From: DASUPK01 sp963795665
GTDB lineage: Bacteria > Actinomycetota > Thermoleophilia > Solirubrobacterales > 70-9
Length of the DNA: 64,000 nucleotides
Direction of reading: 5' to 3'
NCBI GenBank assembly: GCA_963795665.1
Contig: CAWCIP010000014.1
Location: 502,539 to 566,538, forward strand
Shown in pieces: positions 7,737 to 17,292 of this stretch. The notes under the pieces are model-generated. The model saw only the letters and a list, made by a program, of their open reading frames with translations. It was not told the origin of the DNA and searched no databases. The position numbers were made by a program, and so were the translations under genes. The first letter of the stretch is position 1, and every line of letters starts with the position of its first letter.

Positions 7737-9304
7737 CAGAGCGGGATGTTGCCGTGCTTGCGCTTCGGCCCCTCGACCCGCTTGGTCTGCAGGGTGCGGA
7801 GCGCGCGGATCAGCTTCGGGCGGGTCTGGTGCGGCTCGATCACGTCGTCGATGTAGCCGCGCTCGGCCGCCGAGTATGGGTTGGCGAAGTGCGCCTTGTA
7901 GTCGTCGATCAGCTTCGAGCGTCGCTCGTCCGGCGTGGGGGACTTGGCGAGGTCGCGGCGGTAGATGATGTTGACCGCGCCCTCAGGCCCCATCACGGCG
8001 ACCTCGGCGGTGGGCCAGGCGAAGTTGAAGTCGGCCAGCATGTGCTTCGAGTTCATGACGTCGTAGGCGCCGCCGTAGGCCTTGCGGGTGACGACGGTGA
8101 GCTTGGGCACGGTGGCCTCGGTGAAGGCGTAGAGCAGCTTGGCGCCGTGGCGGATGATCCCGCCCCACTCCTGAGAGGTGCCCGGCAGGAAGCCGGGGAC
8201 GTCGGTGAAGGTGAGCAGGGGGACGTTGAAGGCGTCGCAGGTGCGGACGAAGCGCGCAGCCTTCTCGGATGACTCGATGTCGAGGACCCCGGCGAGGAAG
8301 GCGGGCTGGTTGCCGACGACGCCGACGGGGTGGCCGTCCAGACGGGAGAAGCCGCAGACGATGTTCTTGGCGAAATGCTCGTGGACCTCGAAGAAATCGC
8401 CGTCGTCGACGATCCGCGAGATCACCTCGCGCATGTCGTAGGGCTTCTGGGGGTCGTCCGGGACGATCGTGTCGAGCTCCGGGTCCTCGCGGTCCGGGTC
8501 GTCGGTCGGCTCCACCCGCGGCGGCAGCTCGAGGTTGTTGAGCGGCAGGAAGCTCATCAGGTAGCGGACGTCCTCCAGGCACTGCTCCTCGTCATCGGCG
8601 GCGAAGTGGGCGACGCCCGACTTCGTGTTGTGGCTCATCGCGCCGCCGAGCTCCTCGAACTCGACCTCCTCGCCGGTGACCGTCTTGATCACCTCGGGGC
8701 CGGTGATGAACATGTGCGAGGTCTCCTTGACCATGAAGATGAAGTCGGTCATGGCGGGGGAGTAGACGGCGCCGCCCGCGCACGGCCCCATGATCAGGCT
8801 GATCTGCGGGATCACGCCCGAGCACTGGACGTTGCGGACGAACACGTCCCCGTAGGCGCCCAGCGAGACGACGCCCTCCTGGATCCGCGCCCCGCCGGAG
8901 TCGTTGATGCCGATCACGGGCGCCCCGACCTTCGCGGCCAGGTCCATGACCTTGACCATCTTCTCCGCCATCACCTCGCCCAGCGAGCCGCCGAAGACGG
9001 TGAAGTCCTGGGAGAAGACGAAGACGGTACGGCCGTCGATCGTGCCGTAGCCGGTGACCACGGCGTCGCCGTACGGGCGCCGCTTGTCCATCTCGAACTC
9101 GTGGGTGCGGTGGCGGACGAAGGTGTCGAGCTCCTCGAAGGAGCCGGGGTCGAGCAGCTTCTCGATCCGCTCCCGGGCGGTGAGCTTGCCCTTCGCGTGC
9201 TGCTTCTCGACCGCCTCCTCGGAGCCGGCGTGGACCGCCTCCTCGCGCAGCTCCCGCAGGTAGGCGAGCTTCTCCTCGTGGGTGACCGGGTTCTTCTCTC
9301 TCAT
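7736..9304 (-). CDS. pccB: acyl-CoA (propionyl-CoA) carboxylase beta subunit
   Basis: The carboxyltransferase subunit, 522 residues, that moves CO2 from biotin to propionyl-CoA giving methylmalonyl-CoA. Both crotonase-like halves are present: ARERIEKLLDPGSFEE, GDAVVTGYGTIDGR, GINDSGGARIQEGV and GPCAGGAVYSPAMTDF for the first oxyanion hole, and DVPGFLPGTSQEWGG and KAYGGAYDVMNSKH for the second. Propionyl specificity follows from its place immediately before methylmalonyl-CoA mutase (9 bases away) and an epsilon subunit after it. The biotin-carrying alpha subunit is not in the window. Start ATG 9304. Confidence 0.95.
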   Translation of the reverse strand: MREKNPVTHEEKLAYLRELREEAVHAGSEEAVEKQHAKGKLTARERIEKLLDPGSFEELDTFVRHRTHEFEMDKRRPYGDAVVTGYGTIDGRTVFVFSQDFTVFGGSLGEVMAEKMVKVMDLAAKVGAPVIGINDSGGARIQEGVVSLGAYGDVFVRNVQCSGVIPQISLIMGPCAGGAVYSPAMTDFIFMVKETSHMFITGPEVIKTVTGEEVEFEELGGAMSHNTKSGVAHFAADDEEQCLEDVRYLMSFLPLNNLELPPRVEPTDDPDREDPELDTIVPDDPQKPYDMREVISRIVDDGDFFEVHEHFAKNIVCGFSRLDGHPVGVVGNQPAFLAGVLDIESSEKAARFVRTCDAFNVPLLTFTDVPGFLPGTSQEWGGIIRHGAKLLYAFTEATVPKLTVVTRKAYGGAYDVMNSKHMLADFNFAWPTAEVAVMGPEGAVNIIYRRDLAKSPTPDERRSKLIDDYKAHFANPYSAAERGYIDDVIEPHQTRPKLIRALRTLQTKRVEGPKRKHGNIPL

Positions 9305-9313
9305 GGCAGGAAC

Positions 9314-11026
9314 CTAGAAGAAAGCGCCGCCGCGGTACTCGCCGAAGACGTCTCGCATCGCGTTGCAGACGTCTCCGATCGAGCCGCCCGCGCGTAGCGC
9401 CTCCTTGATCGGAGGGAGCAGGTTGCCCTCGCCGCGTGCGACGTCTCGGAGGGACTCGAGGCGCTTGTCGAGCTCCGCCTGGTCCCGCGCCTCCTTGAAC
9501 TTCGCGAGGCGAGCCAGCTGGCGCTTCTCGGATTCCGGGTCGACCTTGAGGATGTCGACGTCGTCGGCCACGTCGGTGACGTACTTGTTGACGCCGACGA
9601 TGACGTCCTGTCCGGTGCGGTAGCGCTCGTGGTAGCTGGCGGCCGACTCCTCGATCTCACGCTGCATGAACTCGAGCGCGTTCACCGAGCCGCCCAGGTC
9701 CTCGACCTTCTTCATCAGCTCCCAGGAGCGCTCCTCGACCTCGTCGGTGAGCGACTCGATGAAGTAGGAGCCGGCGAATGGATCGACCGTGTCGGCGACC
9801 CCCGACTCGTGCGCCAGCACCTGCTGCGTGCGGAGCGCGATCCGGGCTGAGCGCTCGGTCGGCAGCGCCAGCGCCTCGTCGAAGCCGTTGGTGTGCAGCG
9901 ACTGGGTCCCTCCGGCGACCGCGGCGAAGCCCTGCAGGGCGACGCGAATGATGTTGACCTCCGGCTGCTGGGCCTGGAGGGTGACCCCGCCGGTCTGGGT
10001 GTGGAAGCGGATCATCTGCGCCTTCTCCTCGGTGGCGCCGAAGCGCTCTTTCATGATGCGGGCCCACATCCGGCGGACGGCCCTGAACTTGGCGATCTCC
10101 TGGAAGACGTTGTTGTGGCCGTTGAAGAAGAACGCGAGCCGCTGCCCGAACTTGTTGACGTCGAGCCCCGCCGCGATGCCCCCCTCGACGTAGGCGATCG
10201 CGTTGGCGAGGGTGAAGGCGACCTCCTGCACGGCCGAGCAGCCCTTCTCGCGGATGTGGTACCCGGAGATCGAGATCGTGTTCCACTTGGGCACGTTCTC
10301 GTCGCAGTAGGCGAAGATGTCGGTGGTCAGGCGCATCGTCGGCTCGGGCGGGTAGATGTAGTTGCCGCGCGAGATGTACTCCTTCAGGACGTCGTTCTGG
10401 ACCGTGCCGCGCAGCTCCTTGGACGGGACACCCTGCTCCTCGCCGACAAGCTCGTAGAGGAGCAGCAGGATCGCGGCGGGGGCGTTGATCGTCATCGAGG
10501 TGGAGACGTCGGCCAGCGAGATCTGGTCGAAGCAGATCCGCATGTCCTCGATCGTGTCGATCGGGACGCCGGTGCGGCCGACCTCGCCGGCGCACAGCGG
10601 GTCGTCGGAGTCCCGGCCGAGCTGGGTCGGCAGGTCGAAGGCCATCGAGAGGCCGGTCGAGCCGTGCTCGGTCAGGTAGCGGTAGCGCTCGTTCGTGTCC
10701 TCCGGGCTCGCGAAGCCGGCGTACTGGCGCATCGTCCAGAGCCGGTCGCGGTACATGCCGGGGTGGATTCCGCGGGTGAAGGGGTACTCGCCGGGCTCCC
10801 CGAGGCGCTCCTGCAGCCCCGGGGCGACGTCGTCCTCCTCGTAGAGCCGCTTGATCTCGATCCCGGAGTCGGTGATCTCCCGCTCGTCGTCGGGTCCCAC
10901 GACCGGGGCGATGTAGCGGTGGAGGTCCTCGTCGACCGCGGCCTGCTGCTCGGCCTCGGGCGCGCCGTTGCTCTTCGCGCCGTCGGTCCCCTCGGTCTGC
11001 GCCTCGTCCTTTGGCCGGGTGGCCAT
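9314..11026 (-). CDS. mutA: methylmalonyl-CoA mutase, catalytic (large) subunit without B12 domain
   Basis: Adenosylcobalamin-dependent rearrangement of methylmalonyl-CoA to succinyl-CoA. The 570 residues contain only the catalytic TIM-barrel: YPFTRGIHPGMYRDRLWTMR, RYLTEHGSTGLSMAFDLPTQ, TMRLTTDIFAYC, and HTQTGGVTLQAQQPEVNI. There is no DxHxxG cobalamin-binding domain, so a separate small subunit must exist elsewhere. The first 40 residues are an acidic, Gln-rich extension. It is the first gene of an operon with carboxylase beta and epsilon, converting propionyl-CoA from odd-chain fatty acids, branched amino acids or cholesterol to succinyl-CoA. Confidence 0.94.
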   Translation of the reverse strand: MATRPKDEAQTEGTDGAKSNGAPEAEQQAAVDEDLHRYIAPVVGPDDEREITDSGIEIKRLYEEDDVAPGLQERLGEPGEYPFTRGIHPGMYRDRLWTMRQYAGFASPEDTNERYRYLTEHGSTGLSMAFDLPTQLGRDSDDPLCAGEVGRTGVPIDTIEDMRICFDQISLADVSTSMTINAPAAILLLLYELVGEEQGVPSKELRGTVQNDVLKEYISRGNYIYPPEPTMRLTTDIFAYCDENVPKWNTISISGYHIREKGCSAVQEVAFTLANAIAYVEGGIAAGLDVNKFGQRLAFFFNGHNNVFQEIAKFRAVRRMWARIMKERFGATEEKAQMIRFHTQTGGVTLQAQQPEVNIIRVALQGFAAVAGGTQSLHTNGFDEALALPTERSARIALRTQQVLAHESGVADTVDPFAGSYFIESLTDEVEERSWELMKKVEDLGGSVNALEFMQREIEESAASYHERYRTGQDVIVGVNKYVTDVADDVDILKVDPESEKRQLARLAKFKEARDQAELDKRLESLRDVARGEGNLLPPIKEALRAGGSIGDVCNAMRDVFGEYRGGAFF

Positions 11027-11069
11027 GGGGACAGGATAGATAGGGAGTACCTACGGAGCGGCGAGCGGC

Positions 11070-11585
11070 TCAGAAGCCGAAGAAACGGCGGCGCTTCTTC
11101 TTGGGCGGCGGGCTCTCGGCCGCGGGGGTCTCTTCCTCCGCCGGCTGCTCGGGCTCAGGCGGCTGCTCGGGCTCAGGCTCGGCAGGTGCCTCCTCGACGA
11201 CCGCGATCTCGGGCTTCGGTGCCTCGGGCTGCTCGGGCGCGGGCTCGGTCCCATCGCTCATGCCCTCGAAGGGGCGCTTGGTCGGCGTGGCCAGCTCGTC
11301 GAGGACCGCGTCGAGCCAGCCCTCGAGCTTCGTCGCCCCGTGGCCGTTCTCGGCGCTGACGCTCACGTTGGTCCCCCAGCCCTTCTCGGCCAGCTCGACC
11401 TCGATCCGGGCCTCGTCGGACGCCGCCTTCCAGGCGAGCTTCGACTCCTCCTCGCGCTCGTAGACGCTGACGTCGGTCGCGTGTCCGACCAGGGCGGACA
11501 TCAGGCCCTGCATTCGGCCGGGTTGGTCGATCTGCTCCCAGACCTCGGGCGGGGACTTGACCAGGGTGCGGCTTGCGGTCTTCAT
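11070..11585 (-). CDS. hypothetical protein, START/SRPBCC-like N terminus with Pro/Glu linker
   Basis: 171 residues. Residues 1-80 (RTLVKSPPEVWEQIDQPGRM onward, ending in LEGWLDAVLDEL) read like a short polyketide-cyclase/SRPBCC domain, as in proteins annotated by analogy to coenzyme Q-binding or START folds. Residues 90-160 are a Pro/Glu-rich disordered linker, and the end is strongly basic (KKKRRRFFGF), possibly for membrane or nucleic-acid contact. No function can be assigned. It lies 44 bases upstream of the mutase gene on the same strand and could be its operon leader. Confidence 0.65.
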   Translation of the reverse strand: MKTASRTLVKSPPEVWEQIDQPGRMQGLMSALVGHATDVSVYEREEESKLAWKAASDEARIEVELAEKGWGTNVSVSAENGHGATKLEGWLDAVLDELATPTKRPFEGMSDGTEPAPEQPEAPKPEIAVVEEAPAEPEPEQPPEPEQPAEEETPAAESPPPKKKRRRFFGF

Positions 11586-11687
11586 GGTGCGGGCATTCGC
11601 GCGGTGCGTAGTCGCTCCTGCCGCTTATGCGAATTGGGAGAATCCGCCCGGCCTGAAACGGGTCGCGCCTGGCGGCGCGCCCTCGCA

Positions 11688-12777
11688 CTACGCGAGAAAG
11701 GCCTCGATCGCGGCCGCCGCACGGGGGCCCGCCTGGCCGTCCCAGAGCGGGATCTCGGGCGCCCGGGCGGGCGGCTCGGCGGCGAGCGTGCGCTGGGCGG
11801 CCTCTTGCAGCGCCTTCGGGTCGACCCCGACCAGCTCGTTGGTGCCGAGCTCGAGGGTGATCGGCCGCTCGGTGGTGGTGCGGTAGGTGAGGCAGGGGAC
11901 CCCGAGCACGGTGGTCTCCTCCTGGATGCCTCCGGAGTCGGTGATCACCATCCGGGCCTCGGCCTCGAGGGCGATGAAGTCGTCGTAGTCCATCGGCGGC
12001 GTCAGGATCACCTTGCCCCAGCCGGAACCGGTCCCCGCCAGCCGCTCCCTCGTGCGCGGGTGCACAGGGAAGACCACCGGGATCGAGTCCGCGATGCCGG
12101 CGAGGACCTCCATAGTCGGGCCGAGCCTCTCCGGGTCGTCCACCAGCGCCGGGCGGTGCAGGGTGACCAGCACGAACTCGCGGCTCTTCACGGCGTTCCT
12201 GCCGAGCACCGCCGGCCGGTTCACGTCCTCGAGCAGCCTGAGGAGGCTGTCGATCATCGTGTTCCCGACCAGCTGGACCGCGTCGCCCTCGATCCCCTCC
12301 GCCGCCAGGTTGACGACGGCGTCCTGCGAGGTGCAGAGCAGGAGATCGGAGACGCGGTCGGTGACGACGCGATTCACCTCCTCCGGCATCTCCCAGTCGT
12401 TCGAGCGAAGCCCCGACTCGATGTGGGCGACCGCCGCGCCGAGCTTGGTGGCGGCGAGCGCCGCGGCCATCGTCGAGTTGACGTCGCCGGCGACCAGCAC
12501 CAGGTCCGCCGGGGTTTGAGAGCAGGTCCGCCTCGACCCCGGTCAGGACGCCCGCGGTCTGGTCCGCGTGGGTTCCGGAGCCGACCCCCAGGTTGGCGTC
12601 GGGCTCGCGCATCCCGAGCCGCTCGATGAACCCATCCGAGAGCGCCCGGTCGTAATGCTGGCCTGTGTGAAGGAGCCGGAGCGAGATCCCCTCGGATTGC
12701 TCCAGGGCGGCGACGACAGGGGCCGTCTTGACGAAATTGGGCCGGGCCCCCACGACCGCGAGCACGCTGGCAGTCAC
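11688..12777 (-). pseudogene. wecB: UDP-N-acetylglucosamine 2-epimerase, one frameshift
   Basis: Interconverts UDP-GlcNAc and UDP-ManNAc for cell-surface polysaccharide. The N-terminal part from GTG 12777 (VVGARPNFVKTAP, HTGQHYD) and the C-terminal part (LVAGDVNSTMAAALAATK, HIESGLRS, HPRTRERL, DSGGIQEE) lie in different frames; together they give about 362 residues, normal for the family. The break is near 12515-12525, where adding one base would restore ...DLLSQTPADLVLVAGD. Otherwise all active-site blocks are intact, so a sequencing error is as likely as a real mutation. Start GTG 12777 has a poor ribosome site; GTG 12765 is an alternative. It is divergent from the SDR gene with 49 bases between. 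Confidence 0.85.
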
Positions 12778-12826
12778 AGCGGAGCAACCTAGCGGCTGGA
12801 TCGGCTTCGGTAGTGTCCCCCGGCGT

Positions 12827-13705
12827 ATGGCCGGCAACGAAAGCGGCGCGGTTGTGGTCACGGGGGCTTCGACCGGAATCGGCCGCGCCACGGCGCTACT
12901 GCTGGACAAGAAGGGCTATCGCGTGTTCGCGGGCGTCCGCAAGCAGGCGGACGCCAAGGCGCTCTCCGAGGAGGGATCGGACCGCCTCACGCCGATCACG
13001 ATCGACGTCGTCAAGGACCGCTCGATCAAGGCGGCCAGGGACAAGGTCCGGCGCGCGGTCGGCAAGGAGGGACTGGTCGGGCTGGTCAACAACGCCGGCG
13101 TGGGCGGCGGCGGGCCGATCGAGTTCATGGACCTGAAGGACTTCCGCGACACGCTCGAGGTGAACCTGATCGGGCAGATCGCCGTGACCCAGGCCTTCAT
13201 GCCAATGCTCCGCACGGCCAGGGGCACGATCGTCTTCATCGCCTCGATCGGCGGTCGCATCGCCACCCCCTTCCTGTCGCCGTACAACACCAGCAAGTTC
13301 GGCATCGAGGCTCTGGGCGAGTCGCTGCGCGCCGAGGTCAAGCCTTGGGACATCGACGTGGCGGTCGTCGAGCCTGGCTCGATCGACACCGCGATCTGGG
13401 CGAAGGGCGCCGACACCGCCTCCGAGCAGGTCAAGGGCCTCTCGCCGGCCGCTCGCCGTCTCTACGGCAAGCAGCTCACCCGCTTCGGCGAGGTCCTCAA
13501 TGAGACAGCCGACCGGGGTATCCACCCCGACAAGGTCGCCAAGGTGATCCACAAGGCGATCCGCTCGGACAAGCCGAAGTACCGCTACCTGGTCGGCACC
13601 GACGCGAAGGTCGCCGCCCGCCTCAAGGGCAATCTGCCCGAGCGCACCTTCTCCAAGATGCTCGCGCGGCAGACCAAGATGCCGACCGACATCCCGGCGA
13701 AGTAG
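12827..13705 (+). CDS. short-chain dehydrogenase/reductase (SDR) family oxidoreductase
   Basis: 292 residues of the classical SDR type: cofactor loop TGASTGIGRA near residue 15, NNAGVGG near 90, Ser in FIASIGG and the catalytic YNTSKFG (Tyr-x3-Lys) near 155, and PGSIDTAIW after it. The long C-terminal region (residues 195-290) resembles the retinol/steroid dehydrogenase-like subgroup. Substrate unknown. The cofactor loop followed by an Arg at VFAGVRKQ favours NADP(H). ATG 12827 is the first codon of the conserved domain. Gene orientation is away from wecB; the 49-base gap must hold both promoters. Confidence 0.9.
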   Translation: MAGNESGAVVVTGASTGIGRATALLLDKKGYRVFAGVRKQADAKALSEEGSDRLTPITIDVVKDRSIKAARDKVRRAVGKEGLVGLVNNAGVGGGGPIEFMDLKDFRDTLEVNLIGQIAVTQAFMPMLRTARGTIVFIASIGGRIATPFLSPYNTSKFGIEALGESLRAEVKPWDIDVAVVEPGSIDTAIWAKGADTASEQVKGLSPAARRLYGKQLTRFGEVLNETADRGIHPDKVAKVIHKAIRSDKPKYRYLVGTDAKVAARLKGNLPERTFSKMLARQTKMPTDIPAK

Positions 13706-13727
13706 CCGGGGCCTCCCGATTTACGAC

Positions 13728-13752
13728 CGGACCGGCCATTACGGTCGGTCCG
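13728..13752. terminator. GC-rich hairpin between SDR and secreted-protein genes
   Basis: CGGACCG at 13728-13734 can pair with CGGTCCG at 13746-13752 around an 11-base loop; an alternative shorter stem GACCG/CGGTC also exists. No T-run follows. It lies 22 bases after the SDR stop and could be a factor-independent terminator variant or an operator for the next gene; which one cannot be told. Confidence 0.3.
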
Positions 13753-13778
13753 CAACGACTCGAAGGGGGTTGGTCCGG

Positions 13779-14501
13779 ATGAAACGACGCTGGATGCTCG
13801 CTGGCCTCGCCCTGGTGGCGATCGTCGCCGTGGCGGTCCCGGCCCTGGCGGGAGTCTCGGGCGGCAGGGAGCCGCGCCTCCTCGACGTCAGCCAGGTCGC
13901 AACCGCGTCCCGGACCAAGGCCCGCCATGCGCTGGGTGTGGCGCGTAAGGCCAGGAAGCGCGCGGAGCGCGCCCTGAAGCTGGCCAGGAAGAACGTCCCG
14001 ATCCCAGGCACGCCGGCCCTCGCCCCCACATTCGCCGAGGCGAGCGGGGCTGTCACGACCGGCAGCACGAGCTCCTACGTCGCCCTCGCCGGTGGTCCAT
14101 CGGTGACGGTGTCCGTGCCGCAGGCGACCGGCGCGCCGCAGGGCACCGGCCTGATCGAGGTTGCCTCCCAGGCGCACATCGGCGTCGATGCCGGGGCGGT
14201 CGCGCTCTTCCAGGACGGCTCGGCGATGCCGGGGCAGAGCGAGCTCTGCGAGACGGTCGCCGGCCTCCCGGGGCCCGCGCTGTTCGCCTCCGCCGACACC
14301 CTGGCGGGCACCTGGGGCACGCCGGCCTCGATCGAGTCGATCACGGGCGCGTGCGCCAGCACCGGTCCGGCCGGGCCGGTGGAGTTCGCCACCACGCCCG
14401 GCAGCCACACCTACGAGCTCCGCTACGCCTTCTGTGGGTGCGGGCCTGACACCAGCGCCACCTTCTCCCAGCGCCGCATCTGGGTCACCCCGCTGCCCTA
14501 G
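13779..14501 (+). CDS. secreted protein of unknown function
   Basis: 240 residues. A signal peptide spans about residues 1-25 (MKRRWMLAGLALVAIVAVAV then PALAG). Residues 40-70 are a basic amphipathic helix (KARHALGVARKARKRAERAL), followed by a beta-rich domain with Thr/Ser-rich strands and six cysteines toward the end (ELCETVAG, ITGACAST, YAFCGCGPDT) that could form disulfides outside the cell. This layout, signal peptide plus basic helix plus beta domain, is common in exported proteins of Thermoleophilia, but I know no function. ATG 13779 has AAGGGGG 9 bases ahead. Its TAG overlaps the convergent gene's TAG as CTAG. Confidence 0.75.
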   Translation: MKRRWMLAGLALVAIVAVAVPALAGVSGGREPRLLDVSQVATASRTKARHALGVARKARKRAERALKLARKNVPIPGTPALAPTFAEASGAVTTGSTSSYVALAGGPSVTVSVPQATGAPQGTGLIEVASQAHIGVDAGAVALFQDGSAMPGQSELCETVAGLPGPALFASADTLAGTWGTPASIESITGACASTGPAGPVEFATTPGSHTYELRYAFCGCGPDTSATFSQRRIWVTPLP

Positions 14502-15301
14502 GCGCCGAGCCACTCCTTCACCCGGCCGGGCGTGCCCATGCCGGAGAAGTCGCCGTCGTCGATCACCCGCTCGGCCGCCTCGATCGCGCCGTTCACCGCC
14601 GCCCAGGTGAGCCCACCGCCCACGCTGACCCGCTGGGCGCCCGCCTCGGCGATCTGATCGAAGGTCAGCTCGAGGCGGCCGAAGGCGAGGACGTTGACCG
14701 GCTTCGAGACGCCGTCGCAGACAGCCTTGATCTCCTCCGCGCTCAGCAACCCCGGCGCGTAGAGGACGTCGGCCCCGGCCTCCTCGAACGCACGAAGCCG
14801 GGCGATCGTGTCGTCGTGATCCGGGTTGCCGCGGAGGTGGTTCTCAGCGCGGGCCGTCAGGGTGAATGGGAAGTCCAGCGCTCTGGCCGCCTCCACGGCG
14901 GCGGCGACCCGCTCGGCGGCCCGTTCGAGCTCATAGAGCTCGCCGTCGTCGCGGTCGTAGTCCTCGATCGAGCCGCCGACGGCGCCTGCCGCGGCGACGC
15001 GGGTGATCGCCAGAGCGGCATCCTCGGGCGCCGGGCCGTAGCCGTTCTCGAGATCAACGGATACAGGCAGGTCCGTGGCTTCATTGAGGACGCTTACGTG
15101 CGCCGCCACCTCGTCGAGGTTGACGGCGCCGTCCTGCCGTCCGAGTGTGAACGCAAAGCCGCTGCTGGTGGTGGCGAGCGCCTTGAAGCCGAGCCCGGCG
15201 AGGATCTTGGCGGACCCCGCGTCCCAGGGATTGGGAATCACGAAGGGCTCGCCCTCGTGGAGGGCGACTAGTGCCTCGCCCTTCTCCTGCTGTGTCGCCA
15301 C
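14498..15301 (-). CDS. isocitrate lyase / PEP mutase family protein
   Basis: 267 residues of the PEP mutase/isocitrate lyase TIM-barrel superfamily. Visible blocks: FVIPNPWDAGSAKIL, ATTSSGFAFTLGRQD, VSVDLENGYG (Mg-binding), GGSIEDYD, TLTARAEN and VNVLAFGRLE. Lack of the KKCGH isocitrate-lyase catalytic motif speaks against isocitrate lyase itself; oxaloacetate hydrolase-, carboxyphosphonoenolpyruvate mutase- or 2-methylisocitrate lyase-like chemistry are all possible. The nearby propionyl-CoA genes make methylisocitrate worth testing but give no proof. The MarR gene ends 7 bases upstream of its start on the same strand, so they may be one transcript. Confidence 0.87.
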   Translation of the reverse strand: MATQQEKGEALVALHEGEPFVIPNPWDAGSAKILAGLGFKALATTSSGFAFTLGRQDGAVNLDEVAAHVSVLNEATDLPVSVDLENGYGPAPEDAALAITRVAAAGAVGGSIEDYDRDDGELYELERAAERVAAAVEAARALDFPFTLTARAENHLRGNPDHDDTIARLRAFEEAGADVLYAPGLLSAEEIKAVCDGVSKPVNVLAFGRLELTFDQIAEAGAQRVSVGGGLTWAAVNGAIEAAERVIDDGDFSGMGTPGRVKEWLGA

Positions 15302-15308
15302 CCCTCGA

Positions 15309-15782
15309 TCATTTCATTTCCCTGAGGCGGTCCAGGTGGCGCCGGTTCACCTCGTTGGTCATGCGCAGGAACTCAATGATCCGCTCGAGCTCCTCGGCGC
15401 TGAACTCCCGTGACAGGACCCTCGACCAATCGGCGGCCATCGGCCGCCAGATCTTCTCGGCGCGGGAGTAGAACTTCGGCGTCACCTCGAGCTTGACCCG
15501 GCGCCGGTCTCCGGGATCCGGGACGCGGCGCGCGAAACCGACCCGCTCGAGCCGGTCGATGACACCGGTGACCGCCCCGGTCGTCAGTCCGGCCGCATCC
15601 GCCAGCTCCCCGGCCGTGAGGCCCCCGCTGTTCTCGACGATGTTGAGGCAGTGGAGGTCGGTCTCGTTCACGCCGAGGCGCTCGGCGGCCAGGTTGTCGA
15701 ACGCATCGTCCTGATTGCCGCTTGCCCTGAACTCCCGGACCAGCTCGTCGATCTGCTCGCTCTTCTTGCGTCGCTGCGCCAT
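15309..15782 (-). CDS. MarR family transcriptional regulator
   Basis: 157 residues with the MarR winged helix: NETDLHCLNIVENSGGLTAG, then the recognition helix LTTGAVTGVIDRLERVGF and the wing RRVPDPGDRRRVKLEVTP (residues about 60-110), flanked by dimerisation helices. MarR proteins usually bind a palindrome in their own promoter and are released by small phenolic or oxidant ligands. Here a 23-bp palindrome sits 7 bases before the ATG at 15782, between this gene and the divergent VOC gene, a classic self-regulated pair. The PEP-mutase-like gene follows. Confidence 0.92.
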   Translation of the reverse strand: MAQRRKKSEQIDELVREFRASGNQDDAFDNLAAERLGVNETDLHCLNIVENSGGLTAGELADAAGLTTGAVTGVIDRLERVGFARRVPDPGDRRRVKLEVTPKFYSRAEKIWRPMAADWSRVLSREFSAEELERIIEFLRMTNEVNRRHLDRLREMK

Positions 15783-15788
15783 TGTGAT

Positions 15789-15811
15789 AATCTCTTAGAT
15801 ACTAAGATATT
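15789..15811. promoter_or_regulatory. MarR operator candidate (23-bp palindrome)
   Basis: The core TCTTAG-ATA-CTAAGA (15793-15807) is a perfect inverted repeat, and AAT/ATT arms extend it to 23 bp with one mismatch. It is strongly AT-rich against a GC-rich background and lies in the 97-base gap between the divergent MarR and VOC starts. Binding by the adjacent MarR is inference. Confidence 0.7.
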
Positions 15812-15879
15812 TAGCAGATAAGTAACTCACCGAGCAAGGGGGAGCTTAGAGGGCTCCGCCGACCGAAAGGAGATTCGAG

Positions 15880-16291
15880 ATGGCGAAGATCGAAATGAAG
15901 CTGGAGCTGATCCAGGTCCCGGTCTCGGACATCGACCGAGCCAAGAAGTTCTATGTCGAGCAGGTCGGCTTCAACGACGACCACGACCACCAGTTAGGAG
16001 GAGATCCGGTTCGTTCAGCAGCGAGGAGATCCGGTTCGTTCAGCTGACCCCCGACGGATCGGCCTGCTCGATCTCCTTGACCACCGGCGCGCACGAGATG
16101 GAGCCGGGAAGCCTCGAGGGCCTACAGCTAGTCGTCGACGATGCGCATGCCGTGCACGCCGATCTCGCCGAGCGCGGCGTCGAGGTCAGCGAGGTTCAGG
16201 ACATGCCCTGGGGCCGTTTCGTCTTCTTCAGCGACCCCGACGGGAACGCCTGGTCGGTCCAGCAGGTCCAGTACCCGGGAAGGCCGCTGCC

Positions 16292-16295
<4 letters not shown>
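15880..16295 (+). pseudogene. VOC family protein broken by a 20-base partial duplication
   Basis: Starts at ATG 15880 with AAAGGAG 8 bases ahead. The N-terminal module (ELIQVPVSDIDRAKKFYVEQ, then VGFNDDHDHQ) and the C-terminal module (SSEEIRFVQLTPDGSACSIS, LQLVVDDAHAVHADL, and FFSDPDGNAWSVQQV) are in different frames. The cause is visible: 22 bases at 15998-16019 recur at 16023-16044. Removing 20 bases (15996-16015) restores an uninterrupted reading ...DHDHQFSSEEIRFVQL. The restored product is about 131 residues of the glyoxalase-like VOC fold. Divergent from MarR, it is probably that regulator's target. The insertion may be a real slippage duplication or an assembly artefact. Its TAG overlaps that of the convergent sugar-nucleotide gene. 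Confidence 0.85.
15998..16044 (+). repeat. 22-base direct repeat, 25-base period, inside VOC gene
   Basis: Two identical 22-base copies (15998-16019 and 16023-16044, GAGGAGATCC...TTCAGC) separated by three bases. It accounts for the frameshift in the VOC gene. Confidence 0.9.
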
Positions 16296-17240
<945 letters not shown>

Positions 17241-17292
17241 AGGCGAGCGAGCATAGCCAGGAATCCGGGCTGCGGAGAAAGTTGAATCGCAG

